Notes: generated by a model not told the origin, from the letters alone. A DNA stretch of 64,000 nucleotides from Streptomyces venezuelae (GCF_008642355.1 NZ_CP029193.1:6720001-6784000), one strand, 5' to 3'; shown: positions 7,721 through 19,220, counted from the stretch's first letter. Translations and numbers: made by a program.

Positions 7721-10203
7721 GCGCCATGCCGAGCACCACCCTCCGTACCCTCCGCCACCGCTGGCCCACCTTCGTCGGCAGCTTCGTCGCGCTCTCCCTG
7801 GGCGTCGCCCTCATCGCCGTCATGGCACTCGCCCTGGCCTCCTCGCAGGACGCACCGGCACGGGGCCCGGACCGGTTCGCCGCCGCGCCCGTCGTCGTCA
7901 AGGGACAGGACACCCTCACGGTGCCCACCTCGCCCGACGACCCCACCCGCACCCGCATCCACACGCGCGAGCTCGCCCAGCCGCACCCCGTCCCGGACGC
8001 GCTGGTCGCGAAGCTGCGGCGTCTCGGGACCGTCGTACAGGACCGGTCGTTCGCCGTGCGGGCGGAGCGCGGTCCGGACGACCTGGTGGGCCACCCCTGG
8101 TCCACCGCGGCCTTCGCGCCGTACGAGCTCGACGCGGGACGCGCGCCCCGCGCCGCGGACGAGGTCGTCGTCAGCGGGGACTGGGCCCGTCCCGGCACCC
8201 GGCTGCGGACCGGCGGCGGCACCGTGCGCGTCGTCGGCACCGTCGCGGGACTCGGCTTCGAGAACGCCGTGTTCCACACCGACGCCCGCGCGGCCCGACT
8301 GTCGCCGCGCAGTCTCCAACTCGTGGTGGATGCCGCCCCGGCGGCCGTGCGCGAGGTGGTACGCGCAAGCGACGGCGGCGGTGTCCGGGTTCTCACCGGT
8401 GACGCGCGCCGCTACGCCGACGCCGACCCCGACCGGGACAGTGAGGCGCTCACCGCCATGAACGCCCTGTTCGGCACGGCGGGCGGTGTCTCCGGATTCG
8501 TGTCGGTGTTCGTCGTGGCGTCCACCTTCGCCTTCGCGGTGGCCCAGCGGCGCCGCGAGTTCGGGCTGCTCCGCACGGCGGGGGCGACCCCCGGGCAGAT
8601 CCGCCGCATGGTCGTCGCCGAGGCGCTCGCGGTCGGCGTGCTCGCCTCGGCCGCCGGCTGCGTGCTCGGCGCCTGCGGAGCACCACGTCTCGCCGCGTGG
8701 GCCGTCCACGAGGGCCTCGCGCCCCGCTGGTTCACCATCGGTGACCACACCTGGCCCTACCACGCGGCGTTCTGGACCGGCCTGCTCGTCGCTCTGTGCG
8801 GTGCGATGGCCGCGTCCTGGCGTGCGGGGCGCACCGGCCCCACCGAAGCGCTGCGCGAGGCGTCCGTCGACACCCGGCCCCTGACGTGGGGCCGATGGGC
8901 GGCGGGCTCCGCGCTCCTGGCCACCGGCGCGGTGACCCTGGTCCTGGCTCTGGTGACGGCACCGGGCGAGCTGCTGCAGCGCAAGACCTATGTGAGTCGG
9001 CCCATGCTGCTGATCACCGCCGTCGCGCTGCTCGCGCCGGTGCTGGTGCGGCCGTTGGCCCGGCTGGTCGCCTGGCTGCCTGCCCGGCTGCCGGGTGCGG
9101 GCGGGATGCTCGTACGGGAGAACGCCGCCGCCGGGGTGCGCCGTACCGCCGCCGTCGCCGCTCCCGTCCTCGTCACGGTCGCGCTGGCCGGGTCGCTGCT
9201 CGGCGCCACGGCGACCCTCGGCGGGGCGAAGGCGACGGAGGTGCGGGAGCGGACGGCCGCCGACTTCGTGGTCACCTCGGCGGGTGATACCGGGTTCGAC
9301 GAGCCGGCGCTGCGGCGGATCCGGGCCGTGGACGGCACCACCGAGGTCGCGGCGAGTTCGTCGACCGCCGTGTACGTCCTGGAGGACGGCGTGGCGCTCA
9401 TCAGGTCCGACGCCAGAGCCGTCGAACCGGGACCCCTCGCCGCCACGGCACGCCTCCCGCTGGCCGCGGGGAGGGCGGAGGACCTGGACGACGACTCGAT
9501 CATCGTCAACGAGGAGTGGGCGGAGCACACCGTGGGCGAGCGGGTGGACGTGTGGCTCGGCGACGGCAGGAGGAAGTCCCTGCGGATCGCGGCCGTCATG
9601 ACCACCGGCACGGGTGACAACGGCGCCTACGTCACCCCGCACAACGCCGCCGCGGCACCCGTCGACCGGGTCGACGTACGCCTCGCGGCGGGTGCGGACC
9701 CGGCCGCAGCGGCCTCGGACCTGCGCGAGGCGGTGCGGACGTCGGGCGGAAAGGTGCTCACGAAGGACGAGTGGGTGCGGGGGACTGCCCCCGCGGCCGA
9801 CCGGACGACCCGGGTGGGCCTCTTCATGGTCCTCGGGATCGCTCTCCTCTACACGGGCGTCTCCCTGGCCAACACGATGGTCATGGCGACCTCCGACCGG
9901 ACCCGCGAACTGACGGCACTGCGGCTGGCCGGCGCCACGCGGTGGCAGGTGCTGCGCCTTGTCGCCGCGGAGGCCCTGACGGTGGTGGTGATCGGCGGGC
10001 TGCTGGGAACTCTGGTCGCCGGGCTCAACCTGGCGGGGATGTGGGGCGCGCTGGGGCTGCTCTCGGTGTGGACGCCCGTCGTGATCCCGTGGGCGACGCT
10101 CGGGGCGATCCTGTGCGCCTGCGCGGTGCTCGCCGTGGTGGCGTCGGTCGTCCCTGCGGGTCTGGCGCTGCGGGCCGGGCGGGACGTCCCGTACAGGCCT
10201 TGA
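7714..10203 (+). CDS. FtsX-like ABC transporter permease
   Basis: An 829-aa permease partner of the upstream ATPase. An N-terminal TM segment (about 15-35) is followed by a large extracytoplasmic region. Then come a first FtsX domain (about 255-360, RRREFGLLRTAGATPGQIRRMV), a second hydrophobic block near 430, a second periplasmic-type region and a C-terminal FtsX domain (about 700-825, TRELTALRLAGATRWQVLRLV). The duplicated layout matches the macrolide and peptide exporter permeases of actinomycetes. GTG 7714 overlaps the ATPase stop by 7 bp; ATG 7726 is the other possible start. The cargo is unknown. Confidence 0.92.
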   Translation: MLSAMPSTTLRTLRHRWPTFVGSFVALSLGVALIAVMALALASSQDAPARGPDRFAAAPVVVKGQDTLTVPTSPDDPTRTRIHTRELAQPHPVPDALVAKLRRLGTVVQDRSFAVRAERGPDDLVGHPWSTAAFAPYELDAGRAPRAADEVVVSGDWARPGTRLRTGGGTVRVVGTVAGLGFENAVFHTDARAARLSPRSLQLVVDAAPAAVREVVRASDGGGVRVLTGDARRYADADPDRDSEALTAMNALFGTAGGVSGFVSVFVVASTFAFAVAQRRREFGLLRTAGATPGQIRRMVVAEALAVGVLASAAGCVLGACGAPRLAAWAVHEGLAPRWFTIGDHTWPYHAAFWTGLLVALCGAMAASWRAGRTGPTEALREASVDTRPLTWGRWAAGSALLATGAVTLVLALVTAPGELLQRKTYVSRPMLLITAVALLAPVLVRPLARLVAWLPARLPGAGGMLVRENAAAGVRRTAAVAAPVLVTVALAGSLLGATATLGGAKATEVRERTAADFVVTSAGDTGFDEPALRRIRAVDGTTEVAASSSTAVYVLEDGVALIRSDARAVEPGPLAATARLPLAAGRAEDLDDDSIIVNEEWAEHTVGERVDVWLGDGRRKSLRIAAVMTTGTGDNGAYVTPHNAAAAPVDRVDVRLAAGADPAAAASDLREAVRTSGGKVLTKDEWVRGTAPAADRTTRVGLFMVLGIALLYTGVSLANTMVMATSDRTRELTALRLAGATRWQVLRLVAAEALTVVVIGGLLGTLVAGLNLAGMWGALGLLSVWTPVVIPWATLGAILCACAVLAVVASVVPAGLALRAGRDVPYRP

Positions 10204-10227
10204 AGCCCGCTGAGGCACCTGTAGCCC

Positions 10228-11106
10228 CTAAGGCAACAGGCCCTCCCTGCGCGCCGCCACCACCGCTTCCAGGCGCGTGTGCGCACCCAGTTTCCGCATG
10301 GCCGAGCGCAGGTAGCCCTTCACCGTCTCGGGGCGCAGGCCGAGGCGTTCCGCGGCCGTCGCGTTCGTCACTCCGGCGGCAACGCAGGACAGCACGTCGA
10401 CCTCGCGCGGGGCGAGGGCCACCGGGCGGTCCCGGGGGTGGCCGGGGAGGAGTGCCGCCGTTTCCAGGCGGCCGCACACCGCGAGGAGTTCGGCCCGCAG
10501 GGACGCGTCGGTGACCCGCGGGGCCAGCGCGCGCAGCGCCCCGTGCGCCTCCCGCACCTGCTCCCACGCCTCCGGCCCCGGCCCCGGCCCGGGTCCCGGA
10601 CCCGGGCCCCCGCCCGGCCCCGCCACCGTTTCCCGCGCCGCCGCGAGCAGCGACCGCACCTCGTCCCGTACGACCAGCGCCTGCTCCACGTCCCGCGCCG
10701 CGGCCACCGCCGCCGACAGCGCCCGGTCGCCGAGCGGCTGGGCCGCGCGCAGCGCGCCGTACAGGACTCCGCGCACCCGGCGACGTACGACCACGGGCAC
10801 CGCCAGCACCGACCGCAGGCCCTCCGCCGCGACCGCCGCGTCGTACTCGTGGCTGATGTGCCGCGAGACGCGGTAGTCGGTGACCGCGCAGGGCCGTGAC
10901 AGGGCGACCGCCTTGCCGCCGAGGCCGTTCCCCGACGAGATGGCGAGGCCCTGCAGCGCGCGCGTACCCGTGCCGATGAGTTCGCCGATGCGGACCTGGC
11001 GCGGCCCGTCGAGCAGACCGCCGAACGCCACCGGTAGCCCCGTGCCGCGGCGCAGCCGCAGCAGAGCGGCCCGCATCTCCACCGTCTCGCCGCCGTCAGC
11101 CGACAC
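10228..11106 (-). CDS. GAF-domain LuxR-type transcriptional regulator
   Basis: A 292-aa regulator. Residues about 10-155 look like a GAF sensor domain (GLAISSGNGLGGKAVALSRPCAVTDY, LAVPVVVRRRVRGVLYGALR). The C-terminal about 60 residues form a LuxR-type HTH (LAPREVDVLSCVAAGVTNATAAERLGLRPETVKGYL). The two are joined by an unusual (Gly-Pro)n linker around residues 163-178. It is divergent from the acyl-CoA synthetase operon and probably regulates it, a pairing often seen in Streptomyces. The ligand is unknown. Confidence 0.85.
   Translation of the reverse strand: MSADGGETVEMRAALLRLRRGTGLPVAFGGLLDGPRQVRIGELIGTGTRALQGLAISSGNGLGGKAVALSRPCAVTDYRVSRHISHEYDAAVAAEGLRSVLAVPVVVRRRVRGVLYGALRAAQPLGDRALSAAVAAARDVEQALVVRDEVRSLLAAARETVAGPGGGPGPGPGPGPGPEAWEQVREAHGALRALAPRVTDASLRAELLAVCGRLETAALLPGHPRDRPVALAPREVDVLSCVAAGVTNATAAERLGLRPETVKGYLRSAMRKLGAHTRLEAVVAARREGLLP
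10572..10623. repeat. GC-only low-complexity tract coding a Gly-Pro linker
   Basis: A run made almost only of C and G in short CCGGCCC-like units. It lies within the GAF-LuxR gene and encodes an alternating Gly-Pro stretch between the sensor and the HTH. Such tracts slip easily, so linker length may vary among strains. Confidence 0.7.
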
Positions 11107-11130
11107 GCGCCCGCCCTTTCACCTCGCGAC

Positions 11131-11146
11131 ACCCCCGTCCGGGGGT
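11131..11146. promoter_or_regulatory. Perfect inverted repeat, operator candidate between regulator and fatty-acid activation operon
   Basis: ACCCCCG-TC-CGGGGGT is a perfect 7-bp inverted repeat in the 87-bp gap between the divergent GAF-LuxR gene and the synthetase promoter. It lies about 36 bp upstream of the TAGCGT -10 box, a reasonable place for an activator such as the LuxR-type neighbour. Confidence 0.5.
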
Positions 11147-11181
11147 AGTGAGATCCGCCTCACGAATTACACGATGTTCCG

Positions 11182-11187
11182 TAGCGT
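11182..11187 (+). promoter_or_regulatory. -10 hexamer for the acyl-CoA synthetase operon
   Basis: TAGCGT lies six bases before an ATG at 11194. Transcription should start near 11194. It could be leaderless from that ATG, or carry a 54-nt leader to the better-supported ATG at 11248. Confidence 0.45.
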
Positions 11188-11247
11188 CCGGCAATGAGTA
11201 CGGCAGCACGAGCGACGGCACGAGCTTCAGCACAACTAGGGGTGCAC

Positions 11248-12963
11248 ATGACGACTGACGGCACGAGCGCCACGGAGCAGTTCCGTACCGCACGGGATTT
11301 CCTCCTGCGGCATCGAGAGGACTACGCCGCCGCGTACGAAGGCTTCGCCTGGCCGCGGCCCGAACGGTTCAACTGGGCGCTCGACTGGTTCGACGTCATC
11401 GCGCAGGACAACGACCGCACGGCCCTGCACATCGTCGAGGAGGACGGCACGGAGTCGCGCTTCTCCTTCGCGCACCTGTCCGCCCGCTCGAACCGGGTCG
11501 CCAACTGGCTGCGCGCGCTGGGCGTCCGGGCCGGCGACCGTGTCGTCGTCATGCTCGGCAACCAGGCCGAGCTCTGGGAGATCGCGCTCGCAGCGATGAA
11601 GCTGCGCGCCGTCGTCATCCCGGCGACACCACTCCTCGGCCCCGCCGACCTGCGCGACCGCATCGACCGCGGCCGCGCCCGGCACGTCGTCGTACGCCCC
11701 GAGGACACCGCGAAGTTCGACGACGTACCCGGCGACTACACACGGATCACCGTCGGCGGGGAGCCCGGGGCCGCGCGCGACGGATGGATCCCGTACGCCG
11801 GTGCCGACGACGACACCGCGCACACCACCCCCACCCCCGACGTCTTCGAGCCCGACGGCATCACCCTCGCCGACGATCCCCTGATGCTCTACTTCACCTC
11901 GGGCACCACCGCCCGGCCCAAGCTCGTCGAGCACACCCATGTCTCGTACCCCGTGGGCCACCTCGCCACGATGTACTGGATCGGCCTCAAGCCCGGCGAC
12001 GTCCACCTGAACATCTCCTCGCCCGGCTGGGCCAAGCACGCCTGGTCGAACCTCTTCGCCCCGTGGAACGCGGAGGCGACGGTCTTCATCCACCACTACG
12101 CCCGCTTCGACGCCGCACGGCTCATGGCGGAGATGGACAGGGCCGGCGTCACGTCGTTCTGCGCGCCGCCCACCGTGTGGCGCATGCTCATCCAGGCCGA
12201 CCTGACCCAGCTGCGCACCCCGCCGCGCGAGGTCGTCGCGGCCGGCGAGCCGCTCAACCCCGAGGTCATCGAACAGGTGCGGCGCGACTGGGGCGTCACC
12301 ATCCGCGACGGCTTCGGGCAGACCGAGACCGCCGTGCAGGTCGCCAACTCGCCCGGACAGAAACTGAAGCCGGGCTCGATGGGCCGCCCCACCCCCGGCT
12401 TCGCCGTCGAGCTCCTCGACCCGGTGACCGGCGCGCCCGGCGCCACGGAGGGGGAGATCGCCCTGGACCTCGGCCCGGACCCGGTCGGCCTCATGGCCGG
12501 CTACCACGGCGACCCCGAGCGCACGGCACAGGCGATGGCCGGCGGCTACTACCGCACCGGCGACATCGGCTCGCGCGACGCCGACGGCTACATCACCTAC
12601 GTCGGGCGCGCCGACGACGTCTTCAAGGCGTCCGACTACAAGATCTCCCCGTTCGAGCTGGAGAGCGCGCTCCTGGAGCACGAGGCGGTCGCCGAGGCCG
12701 CGGTCGTGCCCGCGCCCGATCCGGTGCGGCTCGCCGTGCCGAAGGCGTACGTCGTGCTCGCCGAAGGGTTCGAACCCGGCCCCGGCACGGCCAAGTTGCT
12801 CTTCGAGCACTCGCGCGCGGTGCTCGCCCCGTACAAGCGCGTGCGCCGCATCGAGTTCGGCGCGCTCCCCAAGACCGTGTCGGGCAAGATCCGCCGCATC
12901 GAGCTGCGCGAGGCGACCGCCGCGGGTTCGGACGCGGAGTACCGCGAGGAGGACTTCCGGTGA
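11248..12963 (+). CDS. AMP-binding acyl-CoA synthetase (medium/short-chain type)
   Basis: A 571-aa ANL-superfamily enzyme that adenylates a carboxylic acid and transfers it to CoA. The P-loop (A3) motif [17 protein letters not shown] lies near residue 215. A5 is [13 protein letters not shown]7 is [39 protein letters not shown], and the A10 lysine is in [11 protein letters not shown]. Compared with close acyl- and acetyl-CoA synthetases the length is normal. I prefer ATG 11248 (AGGGG five bases upstream); an in-frame ATG lies at 11194. The stop overlaps the next start as GTGA. The acid substrate cannot be read. Confidence 0.9.
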   Translation: MTTDGTSATEQFRTARDFLLRHREDYAAAYEGFAWPRPERFNWALDWFDVIAQDNDRTALHIVEEDGTESRFSFAHLSARSNRVANWLRALGVRAGDRVVVMLGNQAELWEIALAAMKLRAVVIPATPLLGPADLRDRIDRGRARHVVVRPEDTAKFDDVPGDYTRITVGGEPGAARDGWIPYAGADDDTAHTTPTPDVFEPDGITLADDPLMLYFTSGTTARPKLVEHTHVSYPVGHLATMYWIGLKPGDVHLNISSPGWAKHAWSNLFAPWNAEATVFIHHYARFDAARLMAEMDRAGVTSFCAPPTVWRMLIQADLTQLRTPPREVVAAGEPLNPEVIEQVRRDWGVTIRDGFGQTETAVQVANSPGQKLKPGSMGRPTPGFAVELLDPVTGAPGATEGEIALDLGPDPVGLMAGYHGDPERTAQAMAGGYYRTGDIGSRDADGYITYVGRADDVFKASDYKISPFELESALLEHEAVAEAAVVPAPDPVRLAVPKAYVVLAEGFEPGPGTAKLLFEHSRAVLAPYKRVRRIEFGALPKTVSGKIRRIELREATAAGSDAEYREEDFR

Positions 12964-14594
12964 GCGGACGAGACGAAGCACTTTCCAGCGCGCTCTCCTA
13001 CGCGCACGGTACGAGCGGTACGCCGCTCCTCGGCGACACCATCGGGCGGAACCTCGACCGGGCCGTCGTGACGTGGCCCGACCGGGACGCGCTCGTGGAC
13101 GTCGCGGCGGGCACGCGATGGACGTACGCGGAATTCGGCGCCGACATCCGGCAGTTGGCGCGCGCGTTCCTCGGTGCGGGCGTCGCCAAGGGGGACCGTG
13201 TCGGGATCTGGGCGGTGAACTGCGCCGAGTGGGTCCTCGTGCAGTACGCCACCGCCCGCATCGGCGCCATCATGGTCAACATCAACCCGGCGTACCGCGC
13301 ACACGAGTTGGAGTACGTGCTCAACCAGTCCGGCGTCTCCGTCCTGATCGCCACGCAGGCCCACAAGAGCAGCGACTACCGCGCGCTCGTCGACGAGGTG
13401 CGGCCCCGCTGCCCCGAACTGCGCGCCGTCCACTACATCGGGGACGAAGGATCGTGGGGTGCGCTGCTGACCGCGGCCGACGGAGTGACCGACGCACGAC
13501 TCGCGGCCCGCGAGGCCGAGCTGAGTTGCGACGACCCCGTCAACATCCAGTACACCTCCGGCACCACCGGCTTCGCCAAGGGCGCCACGCTTTCCCACCA
13601 CAACATCCTCAACAACGGCTACTGGGTGGGCCGTACCGTCGGCTACACCGAGCGGGACCGCGTCTGTCTGCCCGTGCCCTTCTACCACTGCTTCGGCATG
13701 GTGATGGGCAACCTCGGCGCCACCTCGCACGGCGCCTGCATCGTCATCCCCGCCCCGTCCTTCGACCCGGTCGCCACGCTGCACGCCGTCGAACGGGAGC
13801 GCTGCACCTCTCTGTACGGCGTGCCGACGATGTTCATCGCCGAGCTGAACCTCGCCGACTTCGCGACGTACGACCTGAGTTCGCTGCGCACCGGCATCAT
13901 GGCGGGCTCGCCCTGCCCGGTCGAGGTGATGAAGCGCGTCGTCGCCGAGATGCACATGGAGGAGGTCTCCATCTGCTACGGCATGACCGAGACCTCACCC
14001 GTCTCCACGCAGACCCGCCGCGACGACGACCTGGAACGCCGCACCGGCACGGTCGGCCGGGTCCTGCCGCACATCGAGGTCAAGGTCATCGACCCCGCGA
14101 CCGGCGTGACGCTGCCGCGCGGCGCCTCCGGGGAGTTGTGCACGCGCGGGTACAGCGTGATGCTCGGCTACTGGGACGAGCCGGAGCGGACCGCCGAGGT
14201 CATCGACTCCGGGCGCTGGATGCACACGGGGGACCTCGCGGTCATGCGCGAGGACGGTTACGTGCGGATCGTCGGCCGCATCAAGGACATGATCATCAAG
14301 GGGGGCGAGAACATCTACCCCCGCGAGATCGAGGAGTTTCTGTACGGCCACCCGAAGGTCGCGGACGTGCAGGTGGTGGGCGTCCCCGACGAACGGTACG
14401 GAGAGGTGCCGCTGGCCTGCGTGATCGTGCGGGACCCGGACGACGCCCTCACCCTGGAGGAACTCCAGGCGTACTGCAAGGGGAAGTTGGCCCACTACAA
14501 GATCCCGGCGGCCCTGCGCGTCCTGGAGGCGTTCCCCATGACGGTCTCCGGCAAGGTCCGCAAGATCGAGCTCAGGGAGCGCTACGGGGAGTGA
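12960..14594 (+). CDS. Fatty-acyl-CoA synthetase (AMP-binding), second of a coupled pair
   Basis: A 544-aa acyl-CoA synthetase resembling long- or medium-chain fatty-acid CoA ligases. A3 is [20 protein letters not shown]5 [11 protein letters not shown]7 [39 protein letters not shown], and A10 [16 protein letters not shown] 12960 overlaps the preceding stop, so the two synthetases are co-translated. This one has the canonical SGTTG P-loop, whereas the upstream gene has SGTTA, so the pair is diverged rather than a recent duplication. Its last 23 bp overlap the convergent GNAT remnant. Confidence 0.92.
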   Translation: MSGRDEALSSALSYAHGTSGTPLLGDTIGRNLDRAVVTWPDRDALVDVAAGTRWTYAEFGADIRQLARAFLGAGVAKGDRVGIWAVNCAEWVLVQYATARIGAIMVNINPAYRAHELEYVLNQSGVSVLIATQAHKSSDYRALVDEVRPRCPELRAVHYIGDEGSWGALLTAADGVTDARLAAREAELSCDDPVNIQYTSGTTGFAKGATLSHHNILNNGYWVGRTVGYTERDRVCLPVPFYHCFGMVMGNLGATSHGACIVIPAPSFDPVATLHAVERERCTSLYGVPTMFIAELNLADFATYDLSSLRTGIMAGSPCPVEVMKRVVAEMHMEEVSICYGMTETSPVSTQTRRDDDLERRTGTVGRVLPHIEVKVIDPATGVTLPRGASGELCTRGYSVMLGYWDEPERTAEVIDSGRWMHTGDLAVMREDGYVRIVGRIKDMIIKGGENIYPREIEEFLYGHPKVADVQVVGVPDERYGEVPLACVIVRDPDDALTLEELQAYCKGKLAHYKIPAALRVLEAFPMTVSGKVRKIELRERYGE

Positions 14595-14963
14595 GGTCGC
14601 TGCGCATGCACAGACGGGGCCACCGGTCGAGGCCTGGCTCCGCCTCGTGCGCGCGGATGGCACGCAGAGCCGGGGTGAGTCCGGCGTCCGCGAGCGGACG
14701 GAAACCGACGCGGGCGTAGTACGGGGCGTTCCATGGCACGTCGGCGAACGTCGTCAGCGTCAACGCGGTCGCACCCTCCTCCCGGGCGCGACCCGCGGCG
14801 TACCCGATCAGCGCACGCCCGACGCCGCGGCGGGCGGCACGGGGGTGCACGGTGACCTGCTCGATGTGCGGCGCGTGGTGGTCCACGGTTCGCCCGCCGC
14901 GCGCTCGATGTCCTGGAGCGCGGGCAGGTCGGTGGCGGTGGCGGGGCGGATGCGCATGCGCAT
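14572..14963 (-). pseudogene. GNAT acetyltransferase remnant with internal deletion and frameshift
   Basis: The first about 27 codons read as a GNAT N-terminus (MRMRIRPATATDLPALQDIERAAGEPW) in one frame. The remaining about 105 codons read as a GNAT acetyl-CoA-binding half in another frame: HIEQVTVHPRAARRGVGRALIG, with the RRGVGRA pyrophosphate loop, then NAPYYARVGFRPL and [10 protein letters not shown]. The join is near 14882-14893. The about 35-45 residues expected between these blocks are missing, so an internal deletion not divisible by three is the simplest reading. The 3' end overlaps the end of the convergent synthetase gene. A sequencing error alone would not explain the missing segment. 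Confidence 0.75.
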
Positions 14964-15066
14964 GCGGTGAATATGGCCCGGCCAAAATGTGTTGTGCCGG
15001 GGCGGGGCGAGCGGGGATCGTGGGCCGGTCCGTCGAGCAGGTGGACCTTCCCGTCGATCCCCTGGG

Positions 15067-16353
15067 GTGCGTGTGCGTCTGTCCGAGGCCGGTGATCCCG
15101 AGGAGCCCGGGACCGTCGAAGCCGGAGCCGGATCCGGAACCGCGGGCCCCGCCGGGGTGGGGCCGTCCGGTCTGAGCCGGGGCATGGTGTTGCTGCTCGC
15201 CGTCACCTGTGGCGTGGCCGTCGGCAACGTCTACTTCCCGCAGGCCGTCAGCCCCCTGGTCGCCGACGGACTGCACGTGTCGGCCGACGCCGCCGCGCTC
15301 GTCGTGACCGCCACGCAGTTCGGATACGCGGGCGGCATCTTCCTCCTCGTACCGCTCGGCGACCGCGTCCCGTACCGGACGCTCATCGTCACGCTCCTCT
15401 CCCTCTCCGGCCTCGGCCTGCTCGGCGCGGCCGCCGCGCCCGGGATATCGCCGCTGATCGTCGCGAGCGTCCTCGTCGGCGTCACCACCGTCGTGGCGCA
15501 GGTCATCGCGCCGACGGCGGCAGGACTCGTACCGGAGGAGCGGCGCGGCGCCGTCGCGGGCACGCTCCTGAGCGGGTCGATCGGCGGGATGCTGCTGTCG
15601 CGTGTCTTCGGCGGGACGGTGGGGGAGTGGCTTGGCTGGCGCGCGCCGTACCTGATGACGTCGTTGGTCGCGCTGCTCATCGCGTGCGTACTGGCCCGCG
15701 CGCTGCCCTGGTCGACCGCGCCCACCCGGCAGCGCTATCCCGCCCTGCTCGCCGCGTCCCTGCGGCTCCTGCGCACCGAGCCCGACCTGCGCCGCTCCGG
15801 CTTCTACCAGGCGATGATCTTCGGTGGGTTCTCCGCGCTGTGGACCGGCGTCGCGCTGCTCCTGACCGGGCCCGAGTACGGGCTCGGCGCGTCGGCGGTC
15901 GGCGTGCTCGCGCTGGTCAACGCGGCGACGATGCTCTGCACGCCGGTGGCGGGACGCCAGGTGGACCGCCGGGGCTCCGACGCGGTGAATCTCGTCTGCA
16001 TGGTCGCCGTCCTCGTGGCCGCCGCCGTCCTGTTCGCGGGCGGCCTCGGCGGGGCGGTGGGGCTCGCCGCCCTCGCGGTGGGGTCGCTGCTGCTCGACGT
16101 CGCGATGCAGTCCGGCACGGTCGCCAATCAGGTACGGATATTCGCACTCAGCGACGAGGCGCGGGCCCGCCTCAACACCGCGTACATGACCTGCGCGTAT
16201 CTGGGCGGAAGCGTCGGCTCGTGGCTGTCGGTGCACGCGTACGGGGCCTTCGGCTGGCCGGGGGTGTGCGGCCTGGTCGCCGTCCTCACGACGCCGGCGC
16301 TGCTCCGGCACGTGGCACACATGCGCGGCGCCGGGTCCCTCACGCGCCCGTAG
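15067..16353 (+). CDS. MFS transporter
   Basis: A roughly 428-aa major facilitator protein with about 12 hydrophobic segments. It starts with TM1 VLLLAVTCGVAVGNVYFPQAVSPLVA. The loop 2-3 signature is LGDRVPYRT, and a conserved APTAAGLVPEERRGAVAGTLLSG lies near TM5. It resembles drug-efflux MFS proteins of the YfcJ or sugar-efflux type. The start is uncertain: the frame is open to 14989, GTG 15067 or 15073 give a short Gly/Glu/Ala-rich tail, and ATG 15184 would start right at TM1. Its end overlaps the convergent zinc-ribbon gene by 14 bp. Confidence 0.82.
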   Translation: MRVRLSEAGDPEEPGTVEAGAGSGTAGPAGVGPSGLSRGMVLLLAVTCGVAVGNVYFPQAVSPLVADGLHVSADAAALVVTATQFGYAGGIFLLVPLGDRVPYRTLIVTLLSLSGLGLLGAAAAPGISPLIVASVLVGVTTVVAQVIAPTAAGLVPEERRGAVAGTLLSGSIGGMLLSRVFGGTVGEWLGWRAPYLMTSLVALLIACVLARALPWSTAPTRQRYPALLAASLRLLRTEPDLRRSGFYQAMIFGGFSALWTGVALLLTGPEYGLGASAVGVLALVNAATMLCTPVAGRQVDRRGSDAVNLVCMVAVLVAAAVLFAGGLGGAVGLAALAVGSLLLDVAMQSGTVANQVRIFALSDEARARLNTAYMTCAYLGGSVGSWLSVHAYGAFGWPGVCGLVAVLTTPALLRHVAHMRGAGSLTRP

Positions 16354-17053
16354 CCACCAGTTCGTACGCCGCTCCGTTGACCGGCTGGGGGGTGCCGGTC
16401 GTGTCCATCGTGAAGAGAGGGACGCCCAGGGAGTCGGCGCGTGTGCGGGCCTCGGACGTATAACCGGCGAGGGAGAAGAACGCGCACGCCACGGGGGTGT
16501 CGCCCGCCTCCGTCAGCGCGGTCAGCCACAGGCACTCGATGTCCCGCGGGGCGGTGGGCCGCGGCGCCGGCTCGACCTGCGCGAGCATGCCGCGGGCGGC
16601 GATCCGGGACCCGGAGGGCGGGCGCCGCGTGGTGCTGCGGGTGTTCAGGTACCCGAGCCAGCGCAGGTAGAGGGCGGCGACGGTCACGGCATCGCGGGCG
16701 TCGCGGATCGTGACGGGGTGGAAGGCGGGGCGGGGACGCGGGGCGGTACGCGGCAGGGGGATGTGAGCGGGGTGTCCGGGCGGCACGCGGGTCGCCCCCG
16801 CGACCGGAACACGCAGTACCGCCCCGCAGGAGCAGTCCAGCTCCGGGTGGGGCCAGTGGCCCTCGTGCCCGCACGCCGCGCAGCGCGCCGTGATCCAGGA
16901 CTCCGCCCAGGTGCGGTCCGTGACCGGTTCGGGAGTCGCGTCCCGGCCCACCGCCGGGGCCACGGGGGCGCCGCACGCGCAGGGGTAGGACGGCGGGGCG
17001 TACACGTGCTCGCGCCCGCACTTCGGGCACCGTATCGGCACTGTCGGGACCAT
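16340..17053 (-). CDS. Double zinc-ribbon protein with restriction-endonuclease-like C-terminus
   Basis: A 237-aa cytoplasmic protein. Two CxxC...CxC treble-clef or ribbon units lie at C9-C12/C25-C27 and C58-C61/C74-C76. A Pro/Arg-rich middle follows. The C-terminal about 65 residues (DIECLWLTALTEAGDTPVACAFFSL, then YTSEARTRADSLGVPLFTMD) resemble the end of an Mrr-type PD-(D/E)XK fold, in which a foreign DNA end-processing or recruitment role is common. I do not see an intact D...ExK triad, so it may be a non-catalytic relative. ATG 17053 is chosen; the frame is open to GTG 17113. No function is assigned. Confidence 0.7.
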   Translation of the reverse strand: MVPTVPIRCPKCGREHVYAPPSYPCACGAPVAPAVGRDATPEPVTDRTWAESWITARCAACGHEGHWPHPELDCSCGAVLRVPVAGATRVPPGHPAHIPLPRTAPRPRPAFHPVTIRDARDAVTVAALYLRWLGYLNTRSTTRRPPSGSRIAARGMLAQVEPAPRPTAPRDIECLWLTALTEAGDTPVACAFFSLAGYTSEARTRADSLGVPLFTMDTTGTPQPVNGAAYELVATGA

Positions 17054-17152
17054 CGGCACGCCACTCTCCGTCACCGCCGCCGTCACCACCCCGGGTCTCT
17101 CCCCATCCTCCACCCAAGCGTTGCCGGGCGGCTGCCAGTTGACCGATCTCTC

Positions 17153-17182
17153 TTGACGGTGTCCGGCACCCCCGCTTACATT
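17153..17182 (+). promoter_or_regulatory. gcl promoter
   Basis: -35 TTGACG (17153-17158), an 18-bp spacer and -10 TACATT (17177-17182). A transcript would start about 17189, inside the first operator copy described next, leaving a leader of roughly 150 nt. Confidence 0.6.
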
Positions 17183-17184
17183 GC

Positions 17185-17220
17185 TTCCATATAGCAGAAC
17201 TAAATTTCCACAATGCGGAA
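17185..17220. promoter_or_regulatory. Two phased TTCC-N7-GGAA operators at gcl
   Basis: TTCCATATAGCAGAA (17185-17199) and TTCCACAATGCGGAA (17206-17220) are copies of the same 15-bp palindromic motif. Their starts are exactly 21 bp apart, two helical turns, and they cover the predicted transcription start and early leader. This is the position expected for a repressor. The same motif occurs three times at hyi with the same phasing. Confidence 0.75.
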
Positions 17221-17335
17221 ACAGGAGCTCACCGCGGGGCGCGACGGGAGCCGGATCCGCCAGCCGTATCCGTCAGCCGAACAGCTGACACAGCTGCCGC
17301 AGCTGTCGAAGTTGTTGTCGAAGCAGGAGAACCCC

Positions 17336-19123
<1,788 letters not shown>

Positions 19124-19143
19124 CACCGGCCGACCCACTGACC

Positions 19144-19176
19144 GGGGCGGTCCACCCGTGGGGGGTGGGCCGCCCC
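19144..19176 (+). terminator. Terminator hairpin after gcl
   Basis: A 14-bp GC-rich stem (GGGGCGGTCCACCC paired with GGGTGGGCCGCCCC, one G-T pair) starting 20 bp after the gcl stop, with a 5-nt loop. There is no strong U-tract, which is normal for Streptomyces. Confidence 0.7.
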
Positions 19177-19220
19177 TTCGGCGTGCGGGACTGTCAGTGC
19201 CGGGCGGCACACTGGCCGGC

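Noticed and set aside
6859..10218. 1119-codon open frame antisense to the ABC exporter
   Set aside because: Same GC artefact. The ATPase and FtsX permease on the plus strand are unmistakable.
14974..16320. Upstream minus-strand continuation of the GNAT C-terminal frame through the MFS gene
   Set aside because: It is the open shadow of the MFS gene. GNAT homology stops at the frameshift point near 14890.
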